A stretch of 6,737 bases of DNA from Moraxellaceae bacterium UBA2032 (lineage in GTDB: Bacteria > Pseudomonadota > Gammaproteobacteria > Pseudomonadales > Moraxellaceae). Where the stretch lies: assembly GCA_002333125.1 (NCBI GenBank), contig DDBM01000197.1:1697-8433 (forward strand), read 5' to 3'. The position numbers and the translations under genes were made by a program. Below, in pieces: positions 1 through 6,737 of this stretch (position 1 is the stretch's first letter; each line of letters starts with the position of its first letter). The notes under the pieces were generated by a model. That model ran no database searches and was not told where the DNA came from. It saw only the letters and a program-made list of their open reading frames with translations.

Positions 1-521
1 ACACCCATAATAATCACACGTACTGGCTTAGCTGTACCTGCTGAGGTCATAAACATAGGGAATGGGCGTTGATATTCGTTAGCGGCTAACAATACCGACT
101 TGTAACCTGCCAAGTTAGACTGTGAGGACAATACGTCCATATTTTGCGCGCGAGATAAAGTGCGCGGCAACAACTCTAAGGCAAAACATTGGGCATTTTT
201 GGCCGCAAAAGCTGCTAGGTTGGGATTACGATAGGGGTCGAACATTGCAACAACGGTTGCCCCATCTTTAATCAGCGCAATTTCTTCGGCTGTTGGTGCT
301 TGCACCTTAAGAATGATGTCGCTGGCATATGCCGTTACAGCATCATTAACTATGGATGCGCCTACTGCGCTAAAATTGGCATCTGGCACACTGGCATTAA
401 CACCAGCACCCGCTTGCACCACCACTGTATGCCCTGCCGCAATAAATTTTTTTACGGTGTCTGGCGTGGCTGCAACACGTGTTTCGCCAGCGATGATTTC
501 CGCTGGAATTCCGATTTGCAT
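1..521 (-). CDS. pntA: NAD(P) transhydrogenase subunit alpha, N-terminal part (3' end cut by window edge)
   Basis: This is the 5' part of the proton-translocating NAD(P)(+) transhydrogenase alpha subunit, which transfers hydride between NADH and NADP+ coupled to proton movement across the inner membrane. Reading the minus strand from ATG at 521 gives 173 complete codons starting MQIGIPAEIIAGETRVAATP, the typical alanine dehydrogenase/PntA N-terminal domain. The family motif SRAQNMDVLSSQSNLAGYKS lies at about residues 123-142; its Q and D residues belong to the NAD-binding loop in known structures. The sequence runs off the window at VRVIIMG, just where the Rossmann glycine motif should begin, so the second half of the nucleotide domain and any membrane part are not visible. 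A GAGGG ribosome site (528-532) seven bases before ATG supports the start. Compared with the E. coli protein as I remember it, there is one extra residue between PR and SRAQ. pntB is expected beyond the left edge. Confidence 0.95.
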   Translation of the reverse strand, partial: MQIGIPAEIIAGETRVAATPDTVKKFIAAGHTVVVQAGAGVNASVPDANFSAVGASIVNDAVTAYASDIILKVQAPTAEEIALIKDGATVVAMFDPYRNPNLAAFAAKNAQCFALELLPRTLSRAQNMDVLSSQSNLAGYKSVLLAANEYQRPFPMFMTSAGTAKPVRVIIMG

Positions 522-561
522 GGTCAACCCTCAATCTGAGTTTCACAACGAGGACTTAAAC

Positions 562-599
562 ACTAACGGCCAATTGTTTGTGACAAACAACACGTTAGT
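562..599. repeat. Nested palindrome upstream of pntA (operator or 5'-leader hairpin)
   Basis: The inner perfect inverted repeat is TTGTTTG (574-580), centre TGA, CAAACAA (584-590). Outer arms ACTAACG (562-568) and CGTTAGT (593-599) are also exact reverse complements, separated from the inner stem by 5 and 2 bases. The element ends 40 bases before the pntA ATG. It could be a protein-binding operator (17-base core with dyad symmetry) or a leader hairpin in the pntA transcript. There is no T-tract next to it on either strand, so it does not look like an intrinsic terminator. Confidence 0.6.
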
Positions 600-632
600 T
601 GCCCATTAAAGAGCGTCAATCCCCAACTTAAA

Positions 633-659
633 GCTAGTTTTGGCTTGTGACCAACTAGC
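633..659. repeat. Short inverted repeat with 7-base arms
   Basis: Arms GCTAGTT (633-639) and AACTAGC (653-659) are exact reverse complements. On the plus strand a further GG/CC pairing (642-643 with 651-652) is possible if TT bulges out, leaving a small loop. It lies between the other two inverted repeats of this intergenic region. Function unknown. Confidence 0.4.
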
Positions 660-673
660 CCCCTACAAAACAG

Positions 674-708
674 GACTTACGCATTGCACCCAAATAACCG
701 CGTAAGTC
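674..708. repeat. Inverted repeat with 9-base arms, possibly a transposable-element end remnant
   Basis: Arms GACTTACGC (674-682) and GCGTAAGTC (700-708) are perfect reverse complements around a 17-base spacer. The left arm sits in the context CAGGACTTACGCA (671-683). From memory this resembles a TGCGTAAGTCC-type terminal repeat seen in MITE-like elements and insertion sequences of cyanobacteria and some large sulfur bacteria. That link is recollection, not something shown here. No transposase fragment is visible nearby, and there is no clear target-site duplication. Confidence 0.4.
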
Positions 709-933
709 TTAAAAAGTCAAAGGCGCAAGATTGTACTCTACCTTGAGTGATATTTTTAGCGTGAATACCAACATTTTTTATTTTTTTATGCTTTTAGCTT
801 GCAAAAACCACCTTTTTATACTTATACAGGTGTCTTTTAGCCAATACTTTCGCTGAAATAGTTTTTTTAAAGTCATTATTGGTCAATTGTTTGCACACAC
901 CACCCCATCTCACGACTAAAACTGAGCCAGTTA

Positions 934-1854
934 ATGTTAAAGCCTTCAACAAAGTCTTTTTTTACACCGACCTTAATTGGCACATGGTATGTGTTGTTTT
1001 CGGCAGTGTTGTTTTCGACTAAATCTGTTTTTGTTAAAATGGCCTATCAATACGCTATAGATGCCACCATTTTATTAAGCTTACGCATGATGTTTGCACT
1101 GCCTTTTTTTTTAGTGATGTTGTATTTAGCACCTCCCATACGCCACAAATTAAACACTAAAGATTATCTAGGCTTATGGCTTGCAGGGGTGTTTGGTTAT
1201 TATGGCGCAAGTATTTTAGACTTTTGGGGGATGGAGTTTATTAGTGCCAGCTTAGAAAGACTGATTTTATTTATGTATCCCACATTAACCGTATTTTTAG
1301 CGGCTTTATTTTTTAAAACGAAAATTTCTAAACAAACATGGCTTGCCATTGTCATTAGTTATATCGGTATGATATTGGTTTTTGTGGGTAATCAACACGA
1401 AGAAAGCACACATCTTGTTTTAGGCAGTAGTTTAGTGTTTTTAGGGGCATTAGCTTATGCAGGTTATTTGGTTGGTAGTGGTCATTTGATTGGTCGTTTT
1501 GGGGCGGCACGTTTTACCTCATTAGCCTTAGTTATTGCCACGTTATGTTGTTTTGTTCATTTTTTGATGAGTCACTCTTTAACCAAACTCACTCAGTTGC
1601 CGTCACAAGTTTGGTTGTTGAGTGCTGTTTTAGGCTTTTTTTGTACTTTTTTGCCTGCTACATTATTAACACAAGGCATACGTCGTATCGGTGCGCCTCA
1701 AGCAGCACTGATTAGTGGCGTTAGCCCTGTGATTACCTTAGCATTAGGGGCATGGTTGCTTAATGACAATTTAACCTTATGGCAGTTTTGTGGTGCAGGA
1801 TTGATTTTATTAGGGGTGATGTTTATTTCTTATAAGCCAATGCGTGTTAAATAA
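934..1854 (+). CDS. EamA/DMT-superfamily transporter, substrate unknown
   Basis: A 306-residue, strongly hydrophobic protein with about ten membrane helices in two five-helix halves, the normal size and layout of EamA-family drug/metabolite transporters in the inner membrane. Approximate helices are at 18-35, 44-65, 79-100, 108-127, 134-152, 161-181, 192-212, 226-247, 254-275 and 281-300. The fourth-helix context LERLILFMYPTLTVFLAALF and the C-terminal stretch from GAPQAALISGVSPVITLALGAWLL to the final helix are typical of the family's two EamA repeats. Such proteins export amino acids, metabolites or drugs, but the substrate cannot be read from sequence. The start at 934 has only a weak ribosome site (TGAG, 923-926); no better in-frame ATG is seen upstream. 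The gene stands alone, divergent from pntA and convergent with secF. It looks richer in TTA and TTT codons than its neighbours, which may reflect membrane composition or a different history. Confidence 0.88.
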   Translation: MLKPSTKSFFTPTLIGTWYVLFSAVLFSTKSVFVKMAYQYAIDATILLSLRMMFALPFFLVMLYLAPPIRHKLNTKDYLGLWLAGVFGYYGASILDFWGMEFISASLERLILFMYPTLTVFLAALFFKTKISKQTWLAIVISYIGMILVFVGNQHEESTHLVLGSSLVFLGALAYAGYLVGSGHLIGRFGAARFTSLALVIATLCCFVHFLMSHSLTKLTQLPSQVWLLSAVLGFFCTFLPATLLTQGIRRIGAPQAALISGVSPVITLALGAWLLNDNLTLWQFCGAGLILLGVMFISYKPMRVK

Positions 1855-1884
1855 GATGGGTCGCGTTGCCTTGACCCATCCTAC
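1855..1884 (-). repeat. REP-like palindrome, possible terminator of the secDF transcript
   Basis: On the minus strand the element starts with GTAG, followed by GATGGGTC (1880-1873), a 10-base loop and GACCCATC (1862-1855), a perfect 8-pair stem. A GTAG-type tetranucleotide at the 5' foot of a GC-rich hairpin is the hallmark of REP elements mobilised by RAYT (TnpA-REP) transposases. It begins at the base directly after the transporter's TAA and ends 7 bases before the secF stop, so it lies between two convergent genes, a favoured REP location. On the minus strand the stem is followed by TTATTT, so it may also help terminate the transcript that includes secF; the plus side has no T-tract. Confidence 0.6.
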
Positions 1885-1891
1885 ACACTGT

Positions 1892-2839
1892 TTAGGGTTT
1901 AACTTCGTCCACGTCAACTACATCTTCTTCAACAAATTCAGACTTAGGCATAATCATAAAGTCTTCTTTGTTTAAGCCCATCGCCAGCGCATAAGTGGTC
2001 GCAATATAAATAGACGAATATGTACCCGCAAATAAACCCAATAACATCGCCACCGAGAACCAATATAAAGCGGGGCCACCCAAGAATAATAAAGCAACCA
2101 CGACCACGACCACTGTTGCGACGGTCATAATGGTACGGCGTAAGGTTTCAGTTAAAGAAATATCTAAAATTTCGATGGTATCGGCACGGCGTAGTTTACG
2201 AAAGTTTTCACGAATACGGTCAAACACCACAATCGTATCATTGATGGAATAACCAATTAACGCTAACACGGCCGCTAACACTGTTAAATCAAATGGCCAA
2301 CCCATTATCGAAAAAATACCGACCACAAATAACGTGTCATGGATTAAAGAAGTCACCGCGCCCACCGCAAATTTAAAACGGAAACGGAACGCAACATACA
2401 CCATCATCAAAAACAAGGACAAACCCAACGCAATCAATGATTGAGCATATAACTCCGAACCCACTTGCGAACCCACAGAATCCACTTGGCGCAAAGTGGC
2501 TTTGTTTTGGCTATCAAACTGAGCCGCTTGTAATACACGCTGACCAATTTCACCGCCTGCTTTTTCTTGTGGAGGCATCCGAATCAAAACATGACTTGCT
2601 GTACCAACGTGTTGCACCACAGTATCTTTAATGCCAGCCTTTTCTAACGCTTCTTGTACTTGTGCTTGTTCTACAGGTTTGACATAAGCCAACTCTACCG
2701 AAGTACCCCCTGTAAAATCTAAACCCAAATTTAGACCTTTAGTAACAATAGACACCAAGCCAATGAGTACTACAATCAGTGAAAATACTGCCATTGGCAC
2801 ACGAATTCGCATAAAAGGAATAATTTTTGCCTCAGCCAT
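1892..2839 (-). CDS. secF: Protein translocase subunit SecF
   Basis: SecF pairs with SecD in the inner membrane and uses the proton gradient to help preproteins leave the SecYEG channel on the periplasmic side. The 315-residue length is normal (E. coli about 323). One helix lies at about 16-33, followed by the signature GLDFTGGT (39-46), a periplasmic domain of roughly 85 residues, and five more helices from about 133 to 300. The helix motif GYSINDTIVVFDRIREN (196-212) and ETLRRTIMT (231-239) are present. D201 and R235, 34 residues apart, match the spacing of the proton-path Asp/Arg pair known in E. coli (D213/R247) and Thermus SecDF (D637/R671). An unusual run of six valines sits at 243-248. 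AGGAG (2851-2847) with a 7-base gap to ATG supports the start; this site overlaps the last base of the secD stop codon, suggesting coupled translation. Confidence 0.97.
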   Translation of the reverse strand: MAEAKIIPFMRIRVPMAVFSLIVVLIGLVSIVTKGLNLGLDFTGGTSVELAYVKPVEQAQVQEALEKAGIKDTVVQHVGTASHVLIRMPPQEKAGGEIGQRVLQAAQFDSQNKATLRQVDSVGSQVGSELYAQSLIALGLSLFLMMVYVAFRFRFKFAVGAVTSLIHDTLFVVGIFSIMGWPFDLTVLAAVLALIGYSINDTIVVFDRIRENFRKLRRADTIEILDISLTETLRRTIMTVATVVVVVVALLFLGGPALYWFSVAMLLGLFAGTYSSIYIATTYALAMGLNKEDFMIMPKSEFVEEDVVDVDEVKP

Positions 2840-2850
2840 GACCTTGCTCC

Positions 2851-4713
2851 TTAAATACTTAATTTGGTAACACGGCGGTTACCATAAATGATTTGCACCA
2901 CCGCACGAGTCATGGTGATGGCGGTAAACATGGAGCAAAGAATACCAATCGCTAAGGTCACAGCAAAACCTTTGACGGGACCTGTACCCACCGCAAACAA
3001 AATAAAAGCCACAATCAACGTGGTGATGTTGGCATCTAAAATGGTGACATACGCTCTATCGTAACCTGCAATAATTGCGCCTTGTGGCGATTGTCCTGCG
3101 CGCAACTCTTCCCTTATTCGCTCATAAATCAATACATTAGCATCTACTGCCATGCCCACCGTCAAAACAATCCCTGCAATACCCGGTAAACTGAGCGCCG
3201 CCCCAATCGCTGACATAATCGCAATCATCATCGCCACATTCATAAATAAGGCTAAGTTGGCAATAAAACCAAATACTCGATAGACAATCATCATTAACAC
3301 AGCAACCGCAATAAAGCCCACTTGGGTGGACATCATGCCTTTATCAATGTTGTCTTGACCTAAACTCGGGCCAATGGTGCGCTCTTCAACAAAATACATT
3401 GGCGCGGCCAAAGCCCCTGCGCGTAACAACAAGGCCAATTCGCGGCCTTCTTCGGGAGAGTCTAAACCTGTAATCCTAAAGCTTGAGCCTAACATTGACT
3501 GCACGGTGGCGCGATTAATGATATTTTTTTCTACATAAGGCTCACGCACTTCGATAGTTTTGCCATCTGCGTCAGTCATGTATTTAATGCGCTGTTTACT
3601 CTCTACGAATAACACCGCCATTTGTTTACCTACATTGTCGCGTGTGGCTTCGGCCATCATTTTGCCGCCACGACTATCCAGCGTAATATTCACTTGTGAT
3701 TTAGAGTATTCATCAAAACCAGATTGGGCATTAACGACGCGGTCACCTGTCACAATCTTTTTACGTTGCAACAATACAGGTTCGTTGGTTTTAGCCATGG
3801 TAAACAACTCTGTACCTGCAGGCGCAAAACCATCGGCAGAGGCTTGGTTTTCCCAATCCACAAATCTAAATTCTAGGGTTGCGGTACGCCCCAAAACACG
3901 CTTGGCTTCGGCGGTGTCTTGCACACCTGGTAATTGCACAACAATACGATTAGCCCCTTGGCGTTGTACAACAGCCTCAGCCACACCGAGTTCGTTAACA
4001 CGATTACGCAAAGTGGTTAAGTTTTGCTCAATGGCATAATCCGAAAATTCTTTAAGTTTTTGTGGGGTAAAGCCCAAATCTAAATACAATGCCCCTTCTC
4101 GTGTGGCAGGCAACATCACAAACTCACGAAACTCAGGTGCTAATAACTCTTTGGCGGCAGCGCGGTCTTCATCTTTTTCAAATTTAACCGTTAATCCGCT
4201 AGGTACATCGCTCACGGTGCGATAAGCAATTTTAGCGTCGCGTAATTTACTTTTAATATCGGTGGTATAGGTTTCTTGACGTTGTTCTAAAATTTTAGAC
4301 ATATCCACTTCTAACAAAAAGTGAACTCCGCCGCGCAAGTCTAAACCCAACTTCATGGGTGATGCACCTAAACTAGATAACCATACTGGCGTAGTAGGTG
4401 CTAAGTTTAAAGCAACCACATAACTATCACCCAAAGCACGTTTGATGGCTGCTTGAGCTTTTAATTGGCTATCACTGGTTTGAACACGCAACAATGCGCC
4501 TTTGGCTTGCACTTCTGAGCCATGATAGGCCAAGCCTGCTTGTTTAAGGGCAGACTCCGCTTGTTGTAATACCGCTTGGTCGGCCTTAATGCCTGCATTT
4601 GCGCCCGTAATTTGAATTGCGGGTTCATCAGGATATAAATTAGGTAATGAATAAATTGCACTGACACATAATACCAGCACAATGAGAATGTATTTCCAAA
4701 CGGGATAACGCAT
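2851..4713 (-). CDS. secD: Protein translocase subunit SecD
   Basis: SecD forms the proton-driven SecDF membrane complex, with a large periplasmic region that grips emerging preproteins. From ATG at 4713 it has 620 residues (E. coli 615). Helix 1 is about 8-24, then GLDLRGGVHFL (123-133), a periplasmic region to about residue 440, and five C-terminal helices. GMAVDANVLIYERIREE (520-536) carries D524, matching the essential proton-path D519 of E. coli. The frame is open 15 codons further to a GTG at 4758, but that start has no ribosome site, sits in the loop of a strong hairpin and adds residues (LKQGGLSRYHERTA) foreign to the family. MRYPVWKY is the expected N-terminus (E. coli MLNRYPLWKY). 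The ribosome site before 4713 is weak (GAAAGAA, 4725-4719), so translation may rely partly on coupling. The stop is 11 bases before secF. Confidence 0.96.
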   Translation of the reverse strand: MRYPVWKYILIVLVLCVSAIYSLPNLYPDEPAIQITGANAGIKADQAVLQQAESALKQAGLAYHGSEVQAKGALLRVQTSDSQLKAQAAIKRALGDSYVVALNLAPTTPVWLSSLGASPMKLGLDLRGGVHFLLEVDMSKILEQRQETYTTDIKSKLRDAKIAYRTVSDVPSGLTVKFEKDEDRAAAKELLAPEFREFVMLPATREGALYLDLGFTPQKLKEFSDYAIEQNLTTLRNRVNELGVAEAVVQRQGANRIVVQLPGVQDTAEAKRVLGRTATLEFRFVDWENQASADGFAPAGTELFTMAKTNEPVLLQRKKIVTGDRVVNAQSGFDEYSKSQVNITLDSRGGKMMAEATRDNVGKQMAVLFVESKQRIKYMTDADGKTIEVREPYVEKNIINRATVQSMLGSSFRITGLDSPEEGRELALLLRAGALAAPMYFVEERTIGPSLGQDNIDKGMMSTQVGFIAVAVLMMIVYRVFGFIANLALFMNVAMMIAIMSAIGAALSLPGIAGIVLTVGMAVDANVLIYERIREELRAGQSPQGAIIAGYDRAYVTILDANITTLIVAFILFAVGTGPVKGFAVTLAIGILCSMFTAITMTRAVVQIIYGNRRVTKLSI

Positions 4714-4736
4714 AGCTGTTCTTTCGTGATAGCGAC

Positions 4737-4773
4737 TAAGACCACCTTGTTTTAACACAACAAAGTGGTCTTA
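4737..4773 (-). promoter_or_regulatory. 15-pair mRNA hairpin between yajC and secD
   Basis: In the minus-strand transcript, bases 4773-4759 (UAAGACCACUUUGUU) pair with 4751-4737 (AACAAGGUGGUCUUA) around a 7-base loop (GUGUUAA). The single non-Watson-Crick position (4764 with 4746) is a U-G wobble in this transcript but would be a C-A mismatch in RNA from the other strand, so the stem is continuous only in the mRNA sense. It starts 13 bases after the yajC stop and ends 23 bases before the secD ATG. No U-run follows, so it is not a normal intrinsic terminator. RNA processing, transcript stabilisation or control of secD translation are possible roles; none is shown. Confidence 0.65.
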
Positions 4774-4786
4774 ATCTGGGTTATTT

Positions 4787-5155
4787 TTAGTCTTTTTTAA
4801 GATTTGTAGCCGTGCTAGTACCTGTACCAACACCTTTTAACGTGCCTGTAGGCAAGGTAGCTAATACAGAGGCTTTTTGAATTTTTACCGATAGATTGTC
4901 GTTAATTTCAACCACGGCATAATCTTCATCTACCGTTTTTACTTTGCCTAATAAACCGCCAGCAAAAACAATTTCGTCACCTTTTTGAATACCTGTCATT
5001 AATGCTTGATGCTCTTTTTGACGTTTTTGTTGTGGCCTCCATAACAAAAAGTAAAACACCAACATAAATACCACCAACATCGCAATATTGGCAAATGCGG
5101 ACGGCTCAGCCGCTGCGGGTGCTGCTGCATAGGCATCGGCAATAAAAAAGCTCAT
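4787..5155 (-). CDS. yajC: Sec translocon accessory subunit YajC
   Basis: YajC is a small inner-membrane protein that associates with SecDF and the SecYEG holotranslocon; it is not essential in E. coli. The 122 residues start MSFFIADAYAAAPAAAEP, very close to the E. coli N-terminus, followed by one helix (about 21-39) and the family motif RPQQKRQKEH (40-49). The cytoplasmic domain has KGDEIVFAGGLLGKV (58-72), the usual SH3-like beta region. The C-terminal tail (GTLKGVGTGTSTATNLKKD) is a low-complexity Gly/Thr stretch somewhat longer than in E. coli (110 residues). A purine-rich AGAGAG site upstream of ATG at 5155 supports the start. It follows tgt by 15 bases, the standard gammaproteobacterial arrangement. 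Confidence 0.96.
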   Translation of the reverse strand: MSFFIADAYAAAPAAAEPSAFANIAMLVVFMLVFYFLLWRPQQKRQKEHQALMTGIQKGDEIVFAGGLLGKVKTVDEDYAVVEINDNLSVKIQKASVLATLPTGTLKGVGTGTSTATNLKKD

Positions 5156-5170
5156 CGTTTTCTCTCTCTA

Positions 5171-6286
<1,116 letters not shown>

Positions 6287-6737
6287 TTAACGCTCCAAAA
6301 ACATGGCATCGCCATAACTAAAAAATCGATATTTTTGTGCAACAGCTTCGGCATAGGCCGCCATTACTCGCTCTTGTCCTGCAAAAGCACACACCAACAT
6401 TAACAAGGTCGATTCGGGCAAATGAAAGTTAGTAAACAAGGCATCTATTACCTTCCACTCATAGCTTGGGTAAATAAAAATTTGGGTATCGCCCGACCAC
6501 GCACCTATTTGGCCATTATTGTATAAAGCGGCACTTTCTAAGGCTCTTACGCTGGTTGTGCCAATAGCAATCACGCGGCCACCGTTAGCTTTGGTGTTGT
6601 TAATGGCATCTACGGTTGCTTGTGGCACGTCTAGCCATTCGCTGTGCATTTGATGGTCACGAATATCAGCAGTGCGAACAGGTTGAAACGTCCCTGCCCC
6701 AACGTGCAAAGTTACATAGGCAAAACTTGCACCTGCT
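6287..6737 (-). CDS. queA: S-adenosylmethionine:tRNA ribosyltransferase-isomerase, C-terminal part (5' end cut by window edge)
   Basis: QueA transfers and rearranges the ribosyl part of S-adenosylmethionine onto preQ1 at tRNA position 34, giving epoxyqueuosine, the step after Tgt. The visible 149 residues are the C-terminal part of a protein usually about 350 long. The frame is open to the right edge, beginning [20 protein letters not shown], where [11 protein letters not shown] is the family signature. Further conserved motifs are [15 protein letters not shown], and the block from [20 protein letters not shown] to [10 protein letters not shown], ending [14 protein letters not shown]. The TTG at 6709 encodes an internal leucine of the LHVGAGTF motif and is not a start. 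Its stop lies three bases before tgt, giving the common queA-tgt operon. Confidence 0.97.
   Translation of the reverse strand, partial: AGASFAYVTLHVGAGTFQPVRTADIRDHQMHSEWLDVPQATVDAINNTKANGGRVIAIGTTSVRALESAALYNNGQIGAWSGDTQIFIYPSYEWKVIDALFTNFHLPESTLLMLVCAFAGQERVMAAYAEAVAQKYRFFSYGDAMFLER

Larger units (their letters stand above)
522..933. other. Divergent intergenic region between pntA and the EamA transporter gene
   Basis: No credible gene lies in these 412 bases. The region should hold the promoters of both diverging genes. The pntA-proximal half carries three inverted repeats in a row (562-599, 633-659 and 674-708), listed separately. The EamA-proximal half (about 740-930) is strongly T-rich on the plus strand. 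A weak sigma70-like pair reading toward the transporter is TTGCAA at 799-804 and TATACA at 823-828, with an 18-base spacer. Toward pntA the only good -35-like hexamer I see is TTGACT (720-715, minus), but no matching -10 box follows it at the right distance. An isolated TACAAT (735-730, minus) lacks a good -35. None of these promoter calls is firm. Confidence 0.6.

Noticed and set aside
300..609. Two plus-strand open frames (300-539 and 313-609)
   Set aside because: They lie antisense to the pntA 5' end and its leader, their translations are Cys/Thr-rich with no family resemblance, and the minus-strand reading is clearly PntA.
809..832. Small inverted repeat CACCT/AGGTG upstream of the transporter gene
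   Set aside because: Five-base arms around a 14-base AT-rich loop are expected by chance.
2437..2631. 64-codon plus-strand frame
   Set aside because: Antisense shadow of the secF periplasmic domain region.
3560..4039. 159-codon plus-strand open frame
   Set aside because: Entirely antisense within secD, whose reading is strongly conserved; the translation has no recognisable domain.
4461..4745. 94-codon minus-strand frame overlapping the start of secD, considered as a possible regulatory leader peptide of secDF
   Set aside because: It runs in another frame through the real secD N-terminal coding sequence, has no ribosome site and shows no arrest-peptide-like features that I recognise.
4737..4773. 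Intrinsic terminator between yajC and secD
   Set aside because: The stem is strong, but the minus strand continues GTCGCTATC after it with no U-tract, and termination here would separate genes that normally work together.
6707..6709. TTG as a start codon for a 140-residue QueA
   Set aside because: The leucine belongs to the conserved LHVGAGTF motif and the frame continues to the window edge with QueA-like sequence; the gene is simply truncated by the window.

Overview
The window looks like ordinary chromosomal sequence from an AT-leaning gammaproteobacterium. The evidence is the order queA-tgt-yajC-secD-secF, with secD and secF as separate genes, YajC in its usual place, and protein motifs closest to my memory of the Escherichia coli versions. 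The genus cannot be fixed from the sequence; two repeat-like palindromes hint at a repeat-rich environmental lineage, but that is only an impression.

Layout. Bases 1-521 (minus) hold the N-terminal third of PntA, the alpha subunit of proton-translocating NAD(P) transhydrogenase, cut by the left window edge. Bases 522-933 are a 412-base divergent intergenic region with no gene but three successive inverted repeats on the pntA side. Bases 934-1854 (plus) encode a ten-helix EamA/DMT-family transporter of unknown substrate. A REP-like palindrome follows its stop codon directly and fills most of the gap to the convergent secF. From 1892 to the right edge everything is on the minus strand, in transcription order queA (5' end cut off), tgt, yajC, secD, secF, with gaps of 3, 15, 73 and 11 bases.

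Functionally the minus-strand cluster joins two themes that are often linked in bacteria. QueA and Tgt are tRNA queuosine-synthesis enzymes. YajC, SecD and SecF form the membrane complex that uses the proton gradient to help pull proteins through SecYEG. Catalytic and proton-path residues are intact in Tgt, SecD and SecF, so these genes appear functional.

I found no undescribed multi-gene system, phage, CRISPR array or complete mobile element. The items worth a second look are non-coding: a 15-pair hairpin between yajC and secD that is continuous only in the mRNA sense, the REP-like element, and the cluster of inverted repeats upstream of pntA.
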